Source of the DNA: CAZDOD01 sp964506935
GTDB taxonomy: Bacteria; Desulfobacterota; Zymogenia; Zymogenales; Zymogenaceae
Length of the DNA stretch: 20,550 bases
Assembly: GCA_964506935.1 (NCBI GenBank)
Contig: CAZDOD010000036.1
Location: forward strand, 1-20,550
Direction of reading: 5' to 3'
The position numbers were made by a program, and so were the translations under genes. Below are positions 1 to 6,472 of the stretch, piece after piece. The notes beneath the pieces were generated by a model, which did no database searches, was not told the DNA's origin, and saw nothing but the letters and a program-made list of their open reading frames with translations. How positions within the stretch are numbered: position 1 is the stretch's first letter; every line of letters starts with the position of its first letter.

Positions 1-58
1 ATTTTTTTTTGAGATTCAAAGTTACGTTAATCAATTTTTAGGGAAAAAGGGTTAGATA

Positions 59-982
59 ATGAGCGAAGAAGGTTGTGATAAAGAAACTACATGCGAAACC
101 TGTGACGTGAAAGACGGTTGCAGCGAAGAAGAAAAGAAAAGACACGCCGAGGAGGTCTTAAAAGAGAGGCTCGGACATATAAAAAGGAAGGTCATGGTCA
201 TGAGCGGCAAGGGGGGGGTCGGGAAATCCACGGTGGCCGCAAATATGGCCGTATTTCTCGCCATGGAGGGCTTCGAGGTCGGGCTCTTGGATGCCGACAT
301 CCATGGACCAAATATTCCTAAGATGCTTGGTGTCGAGGAAGAAAGGCTTTTTATGTCTCCGGAGGGGATCGTCCCAATTGAGGTCACAAATAACCTACAT
401 GTGATCTCGGTGGGTTATATCCTTGAAAATCAGGACACGCCGGTGATATGGCGAGGTCCCATGAAGCACGGGGTCATCAGGCAGTTTCTCGGCGAAGTCA
501 ATTGGGGGGACCTCGATTTTCTCGTTATTGACCTTCCGCCAGGGACGGGCGACGAGCCGCTCTCCGTAGCGCAGCTCATCGGCTCGGCCGACGGCTCGGT
601 CATCGTCACTACACCTCAGGATGTAGCCCTTCTTGACAGCCGAAAATCGGTGAACTTTTCCCGGACGCTAAATGTCCCGGTCTTGGGCATTTTGGAGAAC
701 ATGAGCGGTTTTAAGTGCCCCCATTGCAAGGAAGAGATAGACCTCTTCAAAGTGGGGGGAGGTGAGAGGGCGGCAAACGAGATGGGGGTTCCTTTTTTGG
801 GTAGGATACCGATAGATCCGGAGGTTACGGAGAGTGGTGATTCCGGAAAGCCGTTTGTGATGCACATGAGGGATAGTGAGGCCGCTTCGGGATTTTTCGA
901 GTTTATGGAAAAATTTTTAAAAAAGATAGATTTAAAGGAACCGCCAAAAAAGGAAAAGGCAAAGGGAGTAAAGGGAGACTAA
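59..982 (+). CDS. mrp: Mrp/Nbp35-type P-loop ATPase (Fe-S cluster carrier)
   Basis: 307 aa. Mrp/ApbC/Nbp35 proteins are cytosolic ATP-dependent carriers or scaffolds of Fe-S clusters. The deviant Walker A motif GKGGVGKST lies at residues 50-58, a switch-like DADIHGPN at 78-85 and the family motif IDLPPGTGD at 157-165. The cluster-binding CPHC pair is at 220-223. The N-terminus also has Cys6, Cys12, Cys15 and Cys21; the CX2CX5C part resembles the N-terminal ferredoxin-like motif of Nbp35, so two cluster sites are possible. The ATG follows a purine-rich AAAAAGG. The NifX-like gene begins 5 nt after the stop, so the two are surely cotranscribed. Mrp next to NifX-fold proteins and MinD-ferredoxin ATPases is the pattern of the Desulfovibrio ORP locus. 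The family call is firm; the client protein is unknown. Confidence 0.95.
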   Translation: MSEEGCDKETTCETCDVKDGCSEEEKKRHAEEVLKERLGHIKRKVMVMSGKGGVGKSTVAANMAVFLAMEGFEVGLLDADIHGPNIPKMLGVEEERLFMSPEGIVPIEVTNNLHVISVGYILENQDTPVIWRGPMKHGVIRQFLGEVNWGDLDFLVIDLPPGTGDEPLSVAQLIGSADGSVIVTTPQDVALLDSRKSVNFSRTLNVPVLGILENMSGFKCPHCKEEIDLFKVGGGERAANEMGVPFLGRIPIDPEVTESGDSGKPFVMHMRDSEAASGFFEFMEKFLKKIDLKEPPKKEKAKGVKGD

Positions 983-987
983 AAATT

Positions 988-1362
988 ATGAAAAAAATAG
1001 CGCTGGCTTCAGAAGACAATGAGGGGCTCGATGGGAGGCTCGCCGCCCATTTTGGAAGATGCCCCTATTATGTCCTCGCCGATGTTGATGGGGACGAAAT
1101 AAAAGGGATCGAGGTCGTCGGGAATCCCCATTTTGACAACCACCAGCCCGGTGTCATGCCCGACTTCATCAAGTCGTTGGGGGCAAACGTCATCATCGCC
1201 GGGGGGATGGGGCCGAGGGCGATAGGGCTCTTCGGTGATATAGGGATAGAGGTCGTGACCGGTTTTGTGGGAAAGATTGGCGATATCCTCGATGCATATA
1301 TAAAGGGAAAGATAGAAGGTGCCGCCCCGTGCGCCCATGATCACGGAGGCGGGTGTAATTGA
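988..1362 (+). CDS. NifX/NifB-fold (dinitrogenase Fe-Mo cofactor binding) protein with His/Cys tail
   Basis: 124 aa, the usual size for a single-domain NifX/NafY/ORP-fold protein, a family that binds metal-sulfur clusters without a fixed set of ligands. Family motifs are DGRLAAHFGRC at 15-25 and IIAGGMGPRA at 69-78. The C-terminal tail adds Cys115, His117, His119 and Cys123 in a Gly-rich stretch, a likely extra metal site absent from the paralogue at 1722. The gene starts 5 nt after mrp. No nifHDK is present, so this is not evidence for nitrogen fixation. By context (Mrp plus MinD-ferredoxin ATPases) the best comparison is the orange protein ORP, which carries a Mo-Cu sulfide cluster in Desulfovibrio; the metal here is inferred, not seen. 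Confidence 0.9.
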   Translation: MKKIALASEDNEGLDGRLAAHFGRCPYYVLADVDGDEIKGIEVVGNPHFDNHQPGVMPDFIKSLGANVIIAGGMGPRAIGLFGDIGIEVVTGFVGKIGDILDAYIKGKIEGAAPCAHDHGGGCN

Positions 1363-1435
1363 GTTTCTGCCAGACAAAATAATAAAACATCTCGTATAGG
1401 TGATATTAGTCTGCAGAAACCCTTTCTTATTTTTG
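1363..1435 (+). terminator. Long bulged hairpin plus T-rich tail after the first NifX-like gene
   Basis: GTTTCTGCCAGAC (1363-1375) pairs with GTCTGCAGAAAC (1409-1420): 12 base pairs with one bulged C, starting right at the stop codon. The 33-nt loop is A/T-rich, and the stem is followed by CCTTTCTTATTTTTG. This reads as an intrinsic terminator or a partial terminator/mRNA stabiliser inside the gene cluster, because the next gene (1473) lies on the same strand. Confidence 0.6.
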
Positions 1436-1472
1436 TGATATTGACTTGGTCGGAAATAAATGGAGGTAAAAG

Positions 1473-1709
1473 ATGAATGCTCGTAGCGGAGGAACAGGAG
1501 GAGGCGGCGGTGGCAGAGGGACAGGAGGTGGAGCAGGGAGAGGAACAGGAGGAGGCGGAAGGGGAATGGGGGGAGGAAATCGCCCGGGTGCCGGGGCGGG
1601 TGGCAACTGCATCTGCCCGCAGTGTAAAACAACGGCGCCTCATACGAGGGGCACCCCCTGTTATCAGGTCAAGTGCCCGAAATGCGGGAGTACCATGATT
1701 AGAGAATGA
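1473..1709 (+). CDS. Small Gly-rich protein with C-terminal zinc ribbon
   Basis: 78 aa. Residues 6-44 are almost entirely Gly with scattered Arg, Thr and Ala (repeats of the GGGGRGTGGG type). Residues 46-78 hold a CPQC (48-51) and CPKC (68-71) pair with Cys46, His57 and Cys63 between or beside them, typical of a rubredoxin/zinc-ribbon fold. A good GGAGG sits ahead of the ATG, and the stop TGA is embedded in the GAGGAG ribosome site of the next gene, so it is translated within the NifX/MinD operon. I do not recognise a named family. The flexible Gly-Arg arm plus metal knuckle could bind nucleic acid or a partner protein, or deliver metal; this is inference. The GGA-rich DNA also leaves another frame open, but only this one has the CxxC pairs and the ribosome site. 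Confidence 0.8.
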   Translation: MNARSGGTGGGGGGRGTGGGAGRGTGGGGRGMGGGNRPGAGAGGNCICPQCKTTAPHTRGTPCYQVKCPKCGSTMIRE

Positions 1710-1721
1710 GGAGATAAAAAT

Positions 1722-2096
1722 ATGAAGATTGCGATTACATCAAAGGGTGACGGGCTCGATTCAATGATGGATCCACGGTTCGGAAGGTGCGGATATTTCA
1801 TCATCGTTGACAGCGAAGATGAGTCAAATCTCAAGGCAGTGCCCAATGACGCCGCCACCGCAGGAGGGGGTGCTGGAATCCAGGCCGCCCAGATGGTAAT
1901 TGATGAGGACGTTGAGGCGGTCATATCCGGAAACTTCGGCCCGAGGGCGTTTGACGCACTTTCTTCGGGGGGCGTAAAACTCTACACCGTTTCGGCCCAG
2001 ACCGTAAAGGAAGCGTTGGACTCGTTTAATAAGGGCGAGGCCAAATTGCTCGCGTCGGCCACCGCGGCCGCCCACGCCGGCCTAAAAGAGATATAG
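1722..2096 (+). CDS. NifX/NifB-fold cofactor-binding protein (second copy)
   Basis: 124 aa, same fold and length as the protein at 988 but without its His/Cys tail. Motifs DPRFGRC at 17-23 and ISGNFGPRA at 68-76 are the family hallmarks. The Ala-rich C-terminus has only one histidine (118). GAGGAG precedes the ATG and overlaps the stop of the zinc-ribbon gene, so translation is probably coupled. Paired NifX-like genes alongside Mrp and MinD-ferredoxin ATPases also occur in the Desulfovibrio ORP locus; a heteromeric or sequential cluster carrier is plausible. Confidence 0.9.
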   Translation: MKIAITSKGDGLDSMMDPRFGRCGYFIIVDSEDESNLKAVPNDAATAGGGAGIQAAQMVIDEDVEAVISGNFGPRAFDALSSGGVKLYTVSAQTVKEALDSFNKGEAKLLASATAAAHAGLKEI

Positions 2097-2147
2097 AGGG
2101 GTCGGTGAGGGAAAAAACCTTTAGCGGTTTATAGGTTGAGGAGAAAT

Positions 2148-3014
2148 ATGATTGTATCCGTGGCGAGCGGGAAGGGGGGGACGGGAAAGACCACAGTTGC
2201 GGCGAACCTCGCCTTTCTGTGTAGTGAAGTCGCCAAGGTGAAGGGAAAAAAAATCCTGTTTGCCGACTGCGACGTCGAGGAACCGGACGGCCATCTCTTT
2301 CTCAGGCCCGAGATAGAAAAGGAGGTAAAAGCCGAGGTAATCGTACCGCGGATAGACCCCGATAAATGCACCCTGTGTGGAAAATGCGGCAGGGCGTGTC
2401 GTTTCAACTCACTTCTGGTGACGAAAAAAAATGTCCTCGTCTTCGATGAGCTGTGTCACGGGTGCGGGACTTGCTCGATCGTGTGTGAAGACGATGCGAT
2501 ATATGAGATCAAGCGGGAGATAGGGGTGATCTGTGAGGGGAAGGCCGGGGACATCTCTTTTGTTTCGGGTATCCTAAATGTCGGGGAGGCGATGGCAACC
2601 CCACTTATAAGGATGGTGAAGGATAGGATCAAGGAGACTAACGAAGGCGGGATATCTATTGTCGATGCCTCTCCCGGGACGTCATGCCCCGTGATCGAGG
2701 CCGTGCGCGGGAGCGACTACGTGGTTCTGGTCACGGAGCCCACCCCGTTCGGCCTTTCGGACCTGACGCTCGCGGTGGAGATGGTAAAGAGCCTCAACCT
2801 CTCAATGGGGGTCGTTATAAACCGTATCTACGGTGACGGGGGGGAGCTTTACGATTACCTCAAGGGCGAGAGGATAGAGATCCTCGCCGAGATACCGCTC
2901 GACAGGTCGATCGCCGAGATAATCTCCCGTGGGGGATTAATCGTGAAGGAAAATCGGGAGATGAAAAAGATATTCCAGGGCCTTTTGGAAGCCGTAATCT
3001 CGGCCGCAGAATAA
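2148..3014 (+). CDS. MinD-type ATPase with inserted 2x[4Fe-4S] ferredoxin domain
   Basis: 288 aa from ATG 2148. The upstream TTG at 2136 would put the AGGAG ribosome site inside the gene, so ATG 2148 is preferred although its spacing is short (4 nt). The deviant Walker A SGKGGTGKT spans 7-15 and DCDVEEPDG spans 40-48. The ferredoxin insert has Cys74/77/80/84 and Cys103/106/109/113, i.e. two CX2CX2CX3C motifs, followed by the second half of the ATPase (VDASPGTSCP near 170-180). This architecture matches the paired MinD-ferredoxin ATPases of ORP loci, thought to couple ATP use to Fe-S/Mo-Cu cluster assembly. A second copy lies at 5205. Family sure, client unknown. Confidence 0.93.
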   Translation: MIVSVASGKGGTGKTTVAANLAFLCSEVAKVKGKKILFADCDVEEPDGHLFLRPEIEKEVKAEVIVPRIDPDKCTLCGKCGRACRFNSLLVTKKNVLVFDELCHGCGTCSIVCEDDAIYEIKREIGVICEGKAGDISFVSGILNVGEAMATPLIRMVKDRIKETNEGGISIVDASPGTSCPVIEAVRGSDYVVLVTEPTPFGLSDLTLAVEMVKSLNLSMGVVINRIYGDGGELYDYLKGERIEILAEIPLDRSIAEIISRGGLIVKENREMKKIFQGLLEAVISAAE

Positions 3015-3083
3015 AAAGGATTATATTAATCATATTTTATATAAAGGGAGTGTTATTGAATTTTAAAAGGGAAAAAGGAGGAG

Positions 3084-3185
3084 ATGTTATGGTGGGACTT
3101 GTCTGATGTCGGCTTCGGATTTGACTCATGCCATTTTGGTGTAAGGAATCTGGAGAAGATAGACTATGGGTCCAATTTAGGTTAA
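3084..3185 (+). other. Possible 33-codon leader ORF behind a strong ribosome site
   Basis: AAGGAGG at 3075-3081 is the best Shine-Dalgarno of the region but leads only to short frames. ATG 3084 opens 33 codons ending at 3185; the better spaced ATG 3089 ends after five codons. The peptide has no motif I recognise. It could be a leader peptide, a remnant of a lost gene, or chance. The flavoprotein gene has its own AAAGGAG further down. Confidence 0.2.
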
Positions 3186-3207
3186 AAACCTTAAAGGAGA
3201 ATAAAAA

Positions 3208-4557
3208 ATGACAAAATCTGATGTTGTGGTTGTCGGTGGGAGTGCGGCCGGTCTGACGGCTGCAATTACAGCGCGTCGTCATAATCCTGGCAAAAAAGTA
3301 TTGTTATTGCGAAAAGAGGATCAGGTGATGGTTCCGTGTGGGATACCCTATGTCTTTGGAACATTAATGAAACCCGAAAACAATTTAATTCCTGATGCCG
3401 TGTACGAAAAGAACGATATTAAACTTGTCATCGGGGAACTTTCGAGTATCGATCGGGCAAAAAAGACCCTGACCACCAAAGACGGGGAAGAAATCGGATA
3501 TGATAAGCTTGTTTTAGCATTAGGTTCCAACCCCCTCGTTCCACCTATACCCGGTGTTGAAAAGGAAAATGTATTTGCGATTCAAAAGGATGTACCCTAT
3601 ATTCAGGGAGTGCTGGATAAATTGGATGGCAGTAAGAATCTGGTGATTGTCGGATGTGGATTTATCGGAATTGAGTTTGCCGAGGAATGTCAGAAGAGGA
3701 AGAAGGACCTCAACATCAAGATCGTTGAGATGTTGAAAAATTGTCTCCAGCTTGTATTCGATGAGGAGTTCTGCGTTAAATGCGAGGAGATACTCAAGGA
3801 AAAGGGCATAGAGGTCATGTTGGATGAGAAGGTCCAGTCTATAGGGGGCAATAAGAAGGTTGAGAGTATATCCCTTTCAAGCGGAAAAAATATCGATGCG
3901 GACATTGTCATCCTCGGAATCGGTGCCAAGGCGAATTCCGAGATAGGGAAAAATGCAGGGCTTGAGATCGGGCCGACCGGAGGCTTTGCGGTAAATCGTT
4001 ATATGCAGACCAGCGATGATGATATCTTCGCCTGTGGAGATTGCGCCGAGAAAGTATCCTTTTTCGACGGCAAATCGACCGGCTTGAAACTGGCCTCGAT
4101 CGCCTCGATGGAAGCGCGCATCGCCGGGGCCAACCTGTTCGGACCGAGCCGGGCGAATATGGGCGTGATCGGTATCTTTTCCACGATTCTCGGGGATATC
4201 TCCTTTGCGGGGGCCGGTATGACCGAAACGAGCGCCAGGGAAAATGGTTATGCGATAATTGTAGGTGAATCGGAGGCGGTCAACCGCCATCCCGGCGGGA
4301 TGCCCGGATCGGCGAACATGAAGGTAAAACTGATATTCGAGGCGGGTACCCGTGTGCTCATAGGCGGTCAGGTTATCGGTGCCACGAGCGGAGGCGAATT
4401 GATCAATGCCATCAGTGCATGCCTGCACCAGAGGATGACGGCCGATGACATTGCTACGTTCCAGATGGGGACACACCCCGCCCTTACGGCTTCGCCGATC
4501 GCATACCAGCTCGTCAATGCGGCGGATATAGCGATCGCAAGTTTGAAGAAGGCGTAG
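3208..4557 (+). CDS. FAD/NAD(P)-dependent CoA-disulfide reductase-type flavoprotein
   Basis: 449 aa, normal length for a CoA-disulfide reductase/NADH oxidase family member without a rhodanese domain. FAD site VVGGSAAG at 8-15; redox Cys44 in VPCGIPY, the one-cysteine active site of CoADR/Npx enzymes; NAD(P) site IVGCGFIG near 149-156; C-terminal FAD motif DIFACGDC near 272-279. Enzymes of this class use NAD(P)H to reduce CoA disulfide, CoA persulfide, polysulfide or O2. AAAGGAG stands 8 nt before the ATG. It lies between MinD-ferredoxin and IscU-like genes, so reducing persulfide sulfur for cluster assembly is an attractive inference. Its arginine codons are mostly CGN and its first 600 bases are more A/T-rich than the neighbours, a possible sign of separate origin. 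Confidence 0.9.
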   Translation: MTKSDVVVVGGSAAGLTAAITARRHNPGKKVLLLRKEDQVMVPCGIPYVFGTLMKPENNLIPDAVYEKNDIKLVIGELSSIDRAKKTLTTKDGEEIGYDKLVLALGSNPLVPPIPGVEKENVFAIQKDVPYIQGVLDKLDGSKNLVIVGCGFIGIEFAEECQKRKKDLNIKIVEMLKNCLQLVFDEEFCVKCEEILKEKGIEVMLDEKVQSIGGNKKVESISLSSGKNIDADIVILGIGAKANSEIGKNAGLEIGPTGGFAVNRYMQTSDDDIFACGDCAEKVSFFDGKSTGLKLASIASMEARIAGANLFGPSRANMGVIGIFSTILGDISFAGAGMTETSARENGYAIIVGESEAVNRHPGGMPGSANMKVKLIFEAGTRVLIGGQVIGATSGGELINAISACLHQRMTADDIATFQMGTHPALTASPIAYQLVNAADIAIASLKKA

Positions 4558-4586
4558 CATAGTGATAAAATTCCTTGTGTAGATCC

Positions 4587-4669
4587 CGACACATCAGTTC
4601 ATAAAGGGCTGGGATTTAGCCTGGATTTTAACTATTGAATTATCCCGGATCCTGAGATATCGTGTGTCG
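4587..4669 (+). promoter_or_regulatory. Nested inverted repeats ahead of the IscU-like gene
   Basis: CGACACA (4587-4593) is complementary to TGTGTCG (4663-4669), and inside it GGGAT (4611-4615) to ATCCC (4642-4646). The outer arm ends just before the GTGAGG that may serve as ribosome site for the TTG start at 4685. The arms are short and far apart; this could be a leader structure or chance. Confidence 0.25.
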
Positions 4670-4684
4670 TGAGGTTAAAAAGAA

Positions 4685-5248
4685 TTGAGAGACATAAAAA
4701 ATATCTACAGAAAAGAAAAGGATGAAGGTGATGGGGGCGACTTCTATTCCGAAGTCGCCCTCGACCACTTCCTGAACCCGAGAAACGTCGGCGTTATTGA
4801 GGATGCCGACGCCTTCGCGAGGGTCGGAGACCCGTCGTGTGGAGATTTTTTGGAGATGTATCTCAGGCTCGACGCAAAGGCGGAGACCATCACCGACGTA
4901 AAATTTCTGGTCTTCGGCTGTGGGGGGGCGATATCGAGCACGAGCATACTCACGGAAATGATCAAGGGGAAGGACTTTACATACTGCCTGTCACTCTCGG
5001 ACGACGATGTGATAGAGGCCACTGGAGGCCTCCCCGAAGGGAAGGGGCACTGCTCGCTTATGTCGGTGACGGCGCTGAAAGCCGCCCTCTCCGAATATAT
5101 CATAAGGAGATACGCTATAAGTGAGGGCATCGTAAAGGATGAGGCGGAGTTCAGGGAAAAATTCTTGGTGGATCGGAGGTTGTTTGAAGTCACGGATGAT
5201 TTAGATGGAAAAAAATACGAAAAAAACGAAACAGATAGCGATAGTTAG
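4685..5248 (+). CDS. IscU/NifU-N-like Fe-S cluster scaffold with C-terminal extension
   Basis: 187 aa as called, longer than IscU (about 125-150). The core starts near FYSEVALDHFLNPRN (20-34). All conserved scaffold ligands are present: Cys52 and Asp54 in SCGD, Cys79 in FGCGG, and His122/Cys123 in KGHCS. IscU proteins build [2Fe-2S] and [4Fe-4S] clusters from sulfur normally delivered by a cysteine desulfurase; none is encoded here. The only start I find ahead of the core is TTG 4685, with a weak GTGAGG upstream, so the N-terminus is uncertain. The last 44 nt overlap the next MinD-ferredoxin gene in another frame, which argues for translational coupling. Residues 145-187 are a charged tail beyond the usual family end. 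Confidence 0.87.
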   Translation: MRDIKNIYRKEKDEGDGGDFYSEVALDHFLNPRNVGVIEDADAFARVGDPSCGDFLEMYLRLDAKAETITDVKFLVFGCGGAISSTSILTEMIKGKDFTYCLSLSDDDVIEATGGLPEGKGHCSLMSVTALKAALSEYIIRRYAISEGIVKDEAEFREKFLVDRRLFEVTDDLDGKKYEKNETDSDS

Positions 5249-6086
5249 CGGCAAGGGCGGCACGGGCAAGACCGTCATAACCGCGGCCTTCTCCGGCCTC
5301 GCCGAGCGCAAGGTCATGGCGGACGCCGATGTCGATGCGGCGAACCTCCATCTCATCTTGTCCCCCGATATCAGAGTAATTCGCGACTTTGTCGGCGGGG
5401 AGGTGGCGGTGATAGATCAGGATATCTGCACATCGTGCATGGATTGTGTCGGGGTGTGCAGGTTCGATGCAATAGATGGAGATCCGCCCGTAGTAATAGG
5501 TGAATTTTGTGAGGGGTGCGCGGCGTGCTTTTATGTCTGTCCTGTCGATGCGATTAAAATGGGAGAGCACGAGTCGGGAAAGCTCTTTGTCTCCGAGACC
5601 CGCATGGGCCCTCTGGTTCATGCGAAGCTCGGAATAGCCGAGGACAACTCCGGAAAGCTTGTAAGTGAGGTCAGAAAGGAGGCAAACGCCGTCGCCAAAG
5701 AGAGAGACCTAGACCTTGTAATCATCGACGGCCCGCCGGGGATCGGGTGTCCGGTGATCGCGGCGATTACCGGGGTCGATCTCGCTTTTGTAGTGACAGA
5801 GCCAACCGTGAGTGGGGTGTTTGACTTAAAAAGGATACTCGAGCTTACCTCACACTTTGAGATACCAACGCTGGTCTCGGTCAACAAGTTCGACATAAAT
5901 GTCGAAAACTCCCGCTCCATCGAGGCCGAGGCGAGGAAACTCGGGGCAAGGGTCGTGGGGGAGATCCCTTACCATGAGGGTGTGATAGAATCGATAAAGG
6001 AGGGGAAAAGCCTTATCGAGTCCGGGCCAGCAGAGGTGAGAGACGAGATAATCCGTATCTGGGGTGAGGTTGAAAAGGCCCTTTAG
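5205..6086 (+). CDS. MinD-type ATPase with inserted 2x[4Fe-4S] ferredoxin domain (second copy)
   Basis: 293 aa, same architecture as the protein at 2148. Walker A SGKGGTGKT at 15-23, DADVDAANLH at 40-49, ferredoxin cysteines 75/78/81/85 and 102/105/108/112, then IIDGPPGIGCP in the second half of the ATPase. The N-terminus carries a short Lys/Thr-rich lead. The start lies inside the IscU-like gene (44-nt overlap) and has no strong ribosome site, so it is probably translated by coupling. Pairs of such ATPases mark ORP loci, and they may act as heterodimers. Confidence 0.92.
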   Translation: MEKNTKKTKQIAIVSGKGGTGKTVITAAFSGLAERKVMADADVDAANLHLILSPDIRVIRDFVGGEVAVIDQDICTSCMDCVGVCRFDAIDGDPPVVIGEFCEGCAACFYVCPVDAIKMGEHESGKLFVSETRMGPLVHAKLGIAEDNSGKLVSEVRKEANAVAKERDLDLVIIDGPPGIGCPVIAAITGVDLAFVVTEPTVSGVFDLKRILELTSHFEIPTLVSVNKFDINVENSRSIEAEARKLGARVVGEIPYHEGVIESIKEGKSLIESGPAEVRDEIIRIWGEVEKAL

Positions 6087-6159
6087 CAAAAAAAATAAAA
6101 AAAACGGTGCGGGTTGAGACACAGTTTTCGTAACCGGAATTTTTCGGAGATTTAGAGAT

Positions 6160-6420
6160 ATGCCTATCTATGAATATAAGTGTATAAACTGCGGCAATGT
6201 TTTTGAGTTCTTGACCGGGACAGGCGACAAAGAAAAAACCCCGGTCTGTGAAAAATGCGGCGGCGGGGCGTTTCAAAAGCTCATTTCTTCCGCCAACTTC
6301 ACGATAAAATCGGATGACAATAAGATCGGCTCTCCGGCCCGTTGCTGCGGGGCTGGCGCCCCAAGGGACGATTGTGTCCCAGGGATGTGCTGCGGGGCCG
6401 AAGCCAAGAAAGATATCTGA
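6160..6420 (+). CDS. FmdB-type zinc ribbon protein with Cys-rich tail
   Basis: 86 aa. MPIYEYKC at the N-terminus and paired CINC (8-11) and CEKC (30-33) are typical of the FmdB/CxxC putative regulatory family, usually 60-110 aa. The tail adds Cys62, Cys63, Cys72, Cys77 and Cys78 (two CC pairs), beyond the zinc knuckle. The name FmdB comes from a formamidase locus; the biochemical role is unclear. It is 73 nt after the MinD-ferredoxin gene with a GGAG ahead. With the Cys-rich tail it could bind a metal or redox cofactor of the locus; inference only. Confidence 0.87.
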   Translation: MPIYEYKCINCGNVFEFLTGTGDKEKTPVCEKCGGGAFQKLISSANFTIKSDDNKIGSPARCCGAGAPRDDCVPGMCCGAEAKKDI

Positions 6421-6472
6421 GGCCCACACCAAAGGCCTTGACTTCTCGTCAATTTCTGCGAAAATCCATAAT

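Noticed and set aside
1009..1632. Long - strand open frame (about 207 codons)
   Set aside because: It crosses three features on the other strand, has no family motif, and its composition is the complement of real genes.
1477..1698. Alternative 73-codon Glu-rich frame over the Gly-rich gene
   Set aside because: It arises from GGA-repeat DNA, has no ribosome site and lacks the CxxC pairs of the overlapping frame.
988..2096. Nitrogen fixation genes
   Set aside because: NifX/NifB-fold domains are present, but no nifH, D, K, E, N or full radical-SAM NifB is in the window; the context is Mrp/MinD, as in ORP loci.
3089..3121. Selenocysteine gene reading through TGA after five codons
   Set aside because: The second in-frame TGA comes six codons later, there is no redox motif and no visible SECIS hairpin.
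3877..4560. 227-codon - strand frame opposite the flavoprotein
   Set aside because: No motif; it is antisense to a clear FAD-binding domain.
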